Source of the DNA: an uncultured Oxalobacter sp.
GTDB lineage: Bacteria; Pseudomonadota; Gammaproteobacteria; Burkholderiales; Burkholderiaceae_D
Direction: 5' to 3'
DNA: 17,894 bases
Assembly (NCBI GenBank): GCA_905202055.1
Contig: CAJKQK010000041.1
Coordinates: forward strand, 1 to 17,894
Shown: piece after piece, positions 14,728 to 17,894 of the stretch
How positions within the stretch are numbered: position 1 is the first letter of the stretch
Layout: each line of letters begins with the position of its first letter
The notes under the pieces: model-generated
Databases searched by the model: none
What the model was told of the DNA's origin: nothing
Seen by the model: the letters and a program-made list of their open reading frames with translations, nothing else
Made by a program: the position numbers and the translations under genes

Positions 14728-17475
14728 TTGGATAAGGAAAACATAAAATACCGGGAACGCAGCCAGCTTTTCCTGAGAGATTTGCCCTGGTATGCCATGC
14801 CCGACGATCAGGTGCTTGCCCGTCTGGAAGTCGACAGGAAAGGCCTGACAGAGGCCGAAGCCAGAAAACGGCTGCATGAGTTCGGCCCGAATACATTATC
14901 CGCCACCAAAGTCCGCAGTCCGTTCGCCCGCTTTTTCCTCCAATTCAACAATGTCCTGATCTATGTGCTGCTGGTATCGGCCCTTATCACCGGCCTGTTG
15001 AAACACTGGATCGATACCGGCGTCATTCTCGGGGTTGTCCTGATCAACGCCGTCATCGGTTTCATACAGGAAGGCAAGGCCGAAAGCGCACTCGAGGCCA
15101 TCCGGAAAATGCTGTCCCTTGAAGCGACTATCGTCCGGGATGGAAAGCGCATGTCCGTTTTCAGTGAAGAACTGGTTCCGGGCGACATCGTCATGCTCGC
15201 TTCCGGCGACCGGGTTCCCGCCGATATCCGCCTGATCGACGTGCACAGCCTCTCCATCGACGAATCGGCGCTGACCGGTGAATCGCAACCCGTCTCCAAA
15301 AATGTGGAACCTGTCCAGATGAATACGCCTTTGGGCGACCGGAAAGACATGGTCTATTCCGGCACGCTCGTGACACACGGCAGTGCGACAGGCGTCGTTG
15401 TCGGGACGGGTGACATGACCGAATTCGGCCGGATCGGCCAGATGATCAACGAAGTCAGGGAAATCACGACACCGCTTCTGCGCCAGATCGCCGTGTTCGG
15501 ACGCTGGCTGACGGTCGGCATTCTTGCCGTGACCGTTTTCACCTTCATCATCGGTACCGTCATACGGGATTATTCCATTGCCGATATGTTCCTGATGTGC
15601 GTGGCGCTTGCCGTTTCCGCCATTCCGGAAGGGTTGCCTGCCGTCATGACCATTACGCTGGCGCTGGGTGTCCAGCGCATGGCACGTTTAAATGCCATCG
15701 TCCGGCGCCTGCCAGCCGTCGAAACCCTTGGGTCGGTGACTGTCATTTGTTCGGACAAGACCGGCACACTGACCAAAAACGAAATGACCGTCCAGACAGT
15801 CGTCACGCCCGACAGGCTGTTTGAAGTCACCGGAACGGGTTATTTCCCCGCCGGGGAGTTCTATCTCGATCACCATATGGTCGAACCGTACAAATATCCC
15901 GAGCTGGAAGAACTTGTCCATGCCGCCGTTTTGTGTAACGACGCCGTCCTGCAGGAAAAAGACGACACGTGGAATGTCATCGGCGATCCGACCGAAGGAG
16001 CGCTTCTCTCGCTCGGCATGAAAGCCGGTATCGACCCGAACGTCCAGCGTGACCTGGAATACCGGATCGCTTCCATACCGTTCGAATCGGAACACCGCTT
16101 CATGGCAACCCTGAACCAGGATAGCTCCGGCACGAAATTCATCTTCGTCAAGGGCGCTCCCGAAACCATTATCGAACGTGCCTCCGACGAGCGAACCGTA
16201 ACAGGCAAACGTCCGGTCAACTCACACTACTGGCATGAGAAAATCCGTGAAATCGCGTCATCCGGACAGAGAACACTTGCCGTTGCCGCCAAAATCGTAC
16301 CCGGTGACAAGACCGACCTGACATTTGACGACGTCGAAAGCGGACTGGTCATCCTCGGCCTTTTCGGCATCATCGATCCGCCCCGCGAGGAATCGCTTCT
16401 CGCCGTCGACCAGTGCCATCACGCGGGCATCGTCGTCAAGATGATCACCGGCGACCATGTCGAAACGGCGCGTGTCATCGGCGAACGCCTGAACATCGGC
16501 GTCGGCAAACCGGCCGTCACGGGAGCCGAACTCGAAAAAATGGACGATGCCGAGCTGAGGCGGGTCGTTCAGGAAGTCGACGTCTTCGCACGCACCAGTC
16601 CGGAACACAAGCTGCGGCTCGTCGAAGCCCTGCAGGCCAATGGTGAAGTCACCGCCATGACCGGAGACGGGGTGAATGATGCGCCAGCCTTAAAACGTGC
16701 CAACGTCGGGCTGGCGATGGGTGTCAAAGGCACCGAAGCCGCCAAGGAAGCCGCCAGCATCGTTCTGGCGGACGACAACTTCAGTACCATAGCGGGAGCC
16801 GTCAGGGAAGGGCGCCGCATTTATGACAACCTTCAAAAAGGCATCCTGTTCCTGTTGCCCACCAACGGTGGCATGACGATGGTCGTCATCGCCGCCGTCC
16901 TGTTCGACTTCGCGCTTCCCATGACATCCAAGCAGATTTTGTGGATCAACATGATCACAGCCGTGACCTTGTGCCTCGGCCTGACATTCGAACGGCCCGA
17001 GGCCAACGTCATGGACAGGCCTCCGCGTGACCCGCATTCGCCGCCGCTGTCGTACTACCAGATCTGGCGGATCGTTTTCGTTTCCTTCCTTCTGATGCTG
17101 GCGGCGCTTTTGCTTTTCAATCTTGAACTCCGTCGCGGGCAAAGCATCGAAGTGGCACGTACCATCGTCGCCTGTACCATCGTCGTCGGTCAGATGGCTT
17201 ACCTGCTGAATTGCCGTTTTCTCCGAAGCAGCTCGCTGACCAGACGGATTTTTTGCGGCAACAAATATATCTACATGTCGATAGGCATACTGGCAGTCCT
17301 CCAGCTCATCTATACCTATACGCCCTGGTTCCACGACGTGTTCGACACGGCATCACTCCGGCCACAGGACTGGATACTCGTTTTAGCGATGGGGCTGGCC
17401 ACCTTTCTGGTCATTGAAATGGACAAGGCTTTCGAACGGTTTCTGGCAGCGAGAAAAGGCAAGCCGGACTTCTAG
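14728..17475 (+). CDS. P2-type cation-transporting ATPase
   Basis: Inner-membrane ion pump driven by ATP, 915 residues from the TTG at 14728. That start is chosen because AAGGAG lies six bases upstream (14716-14721) and the protein then begins like other P2 ATPases. An in-frame ATG at 14569 would add 53 unrelated residues with no ribosome-binding site. Motifs, numbered from the TTG: actuator TGES (183-186), membrane PEGLP (300-304), phosphorylation site DKTGTLT with D343, ATP-domain KGAPE, hinge TGDGVNDAP (645-653), and ten predicted membrane helices. Overall it resembles Ca2+/Na+-type pumps (PacL/SERCA), and E301 in M4 is kept. In M5 the N-x-x-E pattern reads NGGM (713-716), and in M6 the N-x-x-TD pattern reads NMITA (741-745), so two acidic ion ligands of Ca2+ pumps are missing and the ion is uncertain. 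A terminator follows at 17483. Confidence 0.9.
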   Translation: MDKENIKYRERSQLFLRDLPWYAMPDDQVLARLEVDRKGLTEAEARKRLHEFGPNTLSATKVRSPFARFFLQFNNVLIYVLLVSALITGLLKHWIDTGVILGVVLINAVIGFIQEGKAESALEAIRKMLSLEATIVRDGKRMSVFSEELVPGDIVMLASGDRVPADIRLIDVHSLSIDESALTGESQPVSKNVEPVQMNTPLGDRKDMVYSGTLVTHGSATGVVVGTGDMTEFGRIGQMINEVREITTPLLRQIAVFGRWLTVGILAVTVFTFIIGTVIRDYSIADMFLMCVALAVSAIPEGLPAVMTITLALGVQRMARLNAIVRRLPAVETLGSVTVICSDKTGTLTKNEMTVQTVVTPDRLFEVTGTGYFPAGEFYLDHHMVEPYKYPELEELVHAAVLCNDAVLQEKDDTWNVIGDPTEGALLSLGMKAGIDPNVQRDLEYRIASIPFESEHRFMATLNQDSSGTKFIFVKGAPETIIERASDERTVTGKRPVNSHYWHEKIREIASSGQRTLAVAAKIVPGDKTDLTFDDVESGLVILGLFGIIDPPREESLLAVDQCHHAGIVVKMITGDHVETARVIGERLNIGVGKPAVTGAELEKMDDAELRRVVQEVDVFARTSPEHKLRLVEALQANGEVTAMTGDGVNDAPALKRANVGLAMGVKGTEAAKEAASIVLADDNFSTIAGAVREGRRIYDNLQKGILFLLPTNGGMTMVVIAAVLFDFALPMTSKQILWINMITAVTLCLGLTFERPEANVMDRPPRDPHSPPLSYYQIWRIVFVSFLLMLAALLLFNLELRRGQSIEVARTIVACTIVVGQMAYLLNCRFLRSSSLTRRIFCGNKYIYMSIGILAVLQLIYTYTPWFHDVFDTASLRPQDWILVLAMGLATFLVIEMDKAFERFLAARKGKPDF

Positions 17476-17482
17476 GACAGGC

Positions 17483-17512
17483 GGGACGGCCAACCCGTCC
17501 CCTTTTCATTTT
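17483..17512 (+). terminator. intrinsic terminator of the P-type ATPase gene
   Basis: GGGACGG (17483-17489) pairs perfectly with CCGTCCC (17495-17501) around CCAAC, followed by CTTTTCATTTT. It begins 7 bases after the ATPase stop codon. Confidence 0.8.
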
Positions 17513-17663
17513 GAACAAGGTTTTTTACGGGAAGTGAAATAGCGTTGACCAAATCAGACAAACCCATCGAAAAACAATCCACAGGGATGAAATTTCCGGC
17601 GTTAAAGGTTACATTAGGAAAAACAACCTCATCCACCACCATATTGCATCAGGAGGAAAACCC

Positions 17664-17894
17664 ATGAAAAAAATCGCAAGCATCATGGTGGCGACCGATA
17701 TGTCCACCTGTGCCGTCATGGCAGAAAAGCGGGCAGCCATGCTATGCACGCAGCTGGGCGTCGATTCTCTCGATATCATCAACGTACAGGACCTTTCCGT
17801 CATCGACATGTTGACACGTGCCTTGAAGAGCCCGACCGACGAAACGAAACGGGTTGTCAGGGAAGGGCTGGCTGCCGATCTGGAAAACGTCACC
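17664..17894 (+). CDS. universal stress protein (UspA family), N-terminal part
   Basis: The first 77 residues of a small cytoplasmic stress protein; the gene runs off the window. The opening KKIASIMVATDMSTCA is the first beta strand and loop of the UspA fold, with the Asp that contacts the nucleotide in ATP-binding members (D13). It is followed by the helix AVMAEKRAAMLCTQLG and the second strand DSLDIINVQD. A strong AGGAGG seven bases before the ATG (17651-17656) fixes the start. It is the same strand as the P-type ATPase but separated by a terminator and 188 bases, so it is likely an independent unit. Whether the C-terminal G-2x-G-9x-G-S/T nucleotide motif is present, or a second Usp domain follows, cannot be seen here. 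Confidence 0.85.
   Translation, partial: MKKIASIMVATDMSTCAVMAEKRAAMLCTQLGVDSLDIINVQDLSVIDMLTRALKSPTDETKRVVREGLAADLENVT

Noticed and set aside
1..17894. CRISPR array, insertion sequence or transposase
   Set aside because: No spaced direct repeats, Cas-like proteins, transposase motifs or paired terminal inverted repeats were found on reading both strands.

Overview
The window looks like chromosomal DNA of a beta-proteobacterium of the order Burkholderiales. The moderate GC, the large pertactin-type autotransporter and the orphan tail-fibre gene suggest an Oxalobacter-like member of the Oxalobacteraceae. That genus-level guess is inference from gene content and style; no rRNA or other marker gene is present.

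Layout, left to right. (1) 1-1999: a CynX/NimT-type MFS transporter on the minus strand, cut by the window edge, divergent from an AraC/NimR-type regulator. (2) 2000-4791: an unrecognised 525-residue Gln-rich protein and a secreted Sel1-repeat protein on the plus strand, ended by a strong terminator. (3) 4895-6450: a GNAT acetyltransferase and the manganese exporter mntP, both minus strand. mntP is preceded by a clear yybP-ykoY manganese riboswitch and followed by a terminator. (4) 6668-6741: tRNA-Gly(CCC), minus strand. (5) 6742-10336: a 749-base AT-rich intergenic region ending in a stem-loop leader, then a 926-residue autotransporter with its own terminator. (6) 10530-12026: an orphan phage tail-fibre/tail-collar gene broken by two single-base frameshifts and one TGA stop. 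(7) 12110-14452: on the minus strand, a NimA-like flavoprotein of the pyridoxamine-phosphate-oxidase fold, a DUF445 membrane protein and a low-molecular-weight tyrosine phosphatase; the last two probably form an operon. (8) 14453-17512: a P2-type cation-transporting ATPase with a likely TTG start, ended by a terminator. (9) 17664-end: the start of a universal stress protein.

Most genes look like independent housekeeping or surface functions. Metal and ion handling appears twice: mntP under Mn2+ riboswitch control, and the P-type ATPase, which lacks two acidic membrane residues of the classical Ca2+ pumps. Two loci carry nitroimidazole-family names (NimT/NimR-like and NimA-like) but lie about 10 kb apart. 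The least explained pieces are the 525-residue protein with its Sel1 neighbour and the structured leader of the autotransporter. I see no CRISPR array, integrase, transposase or complete prophage.
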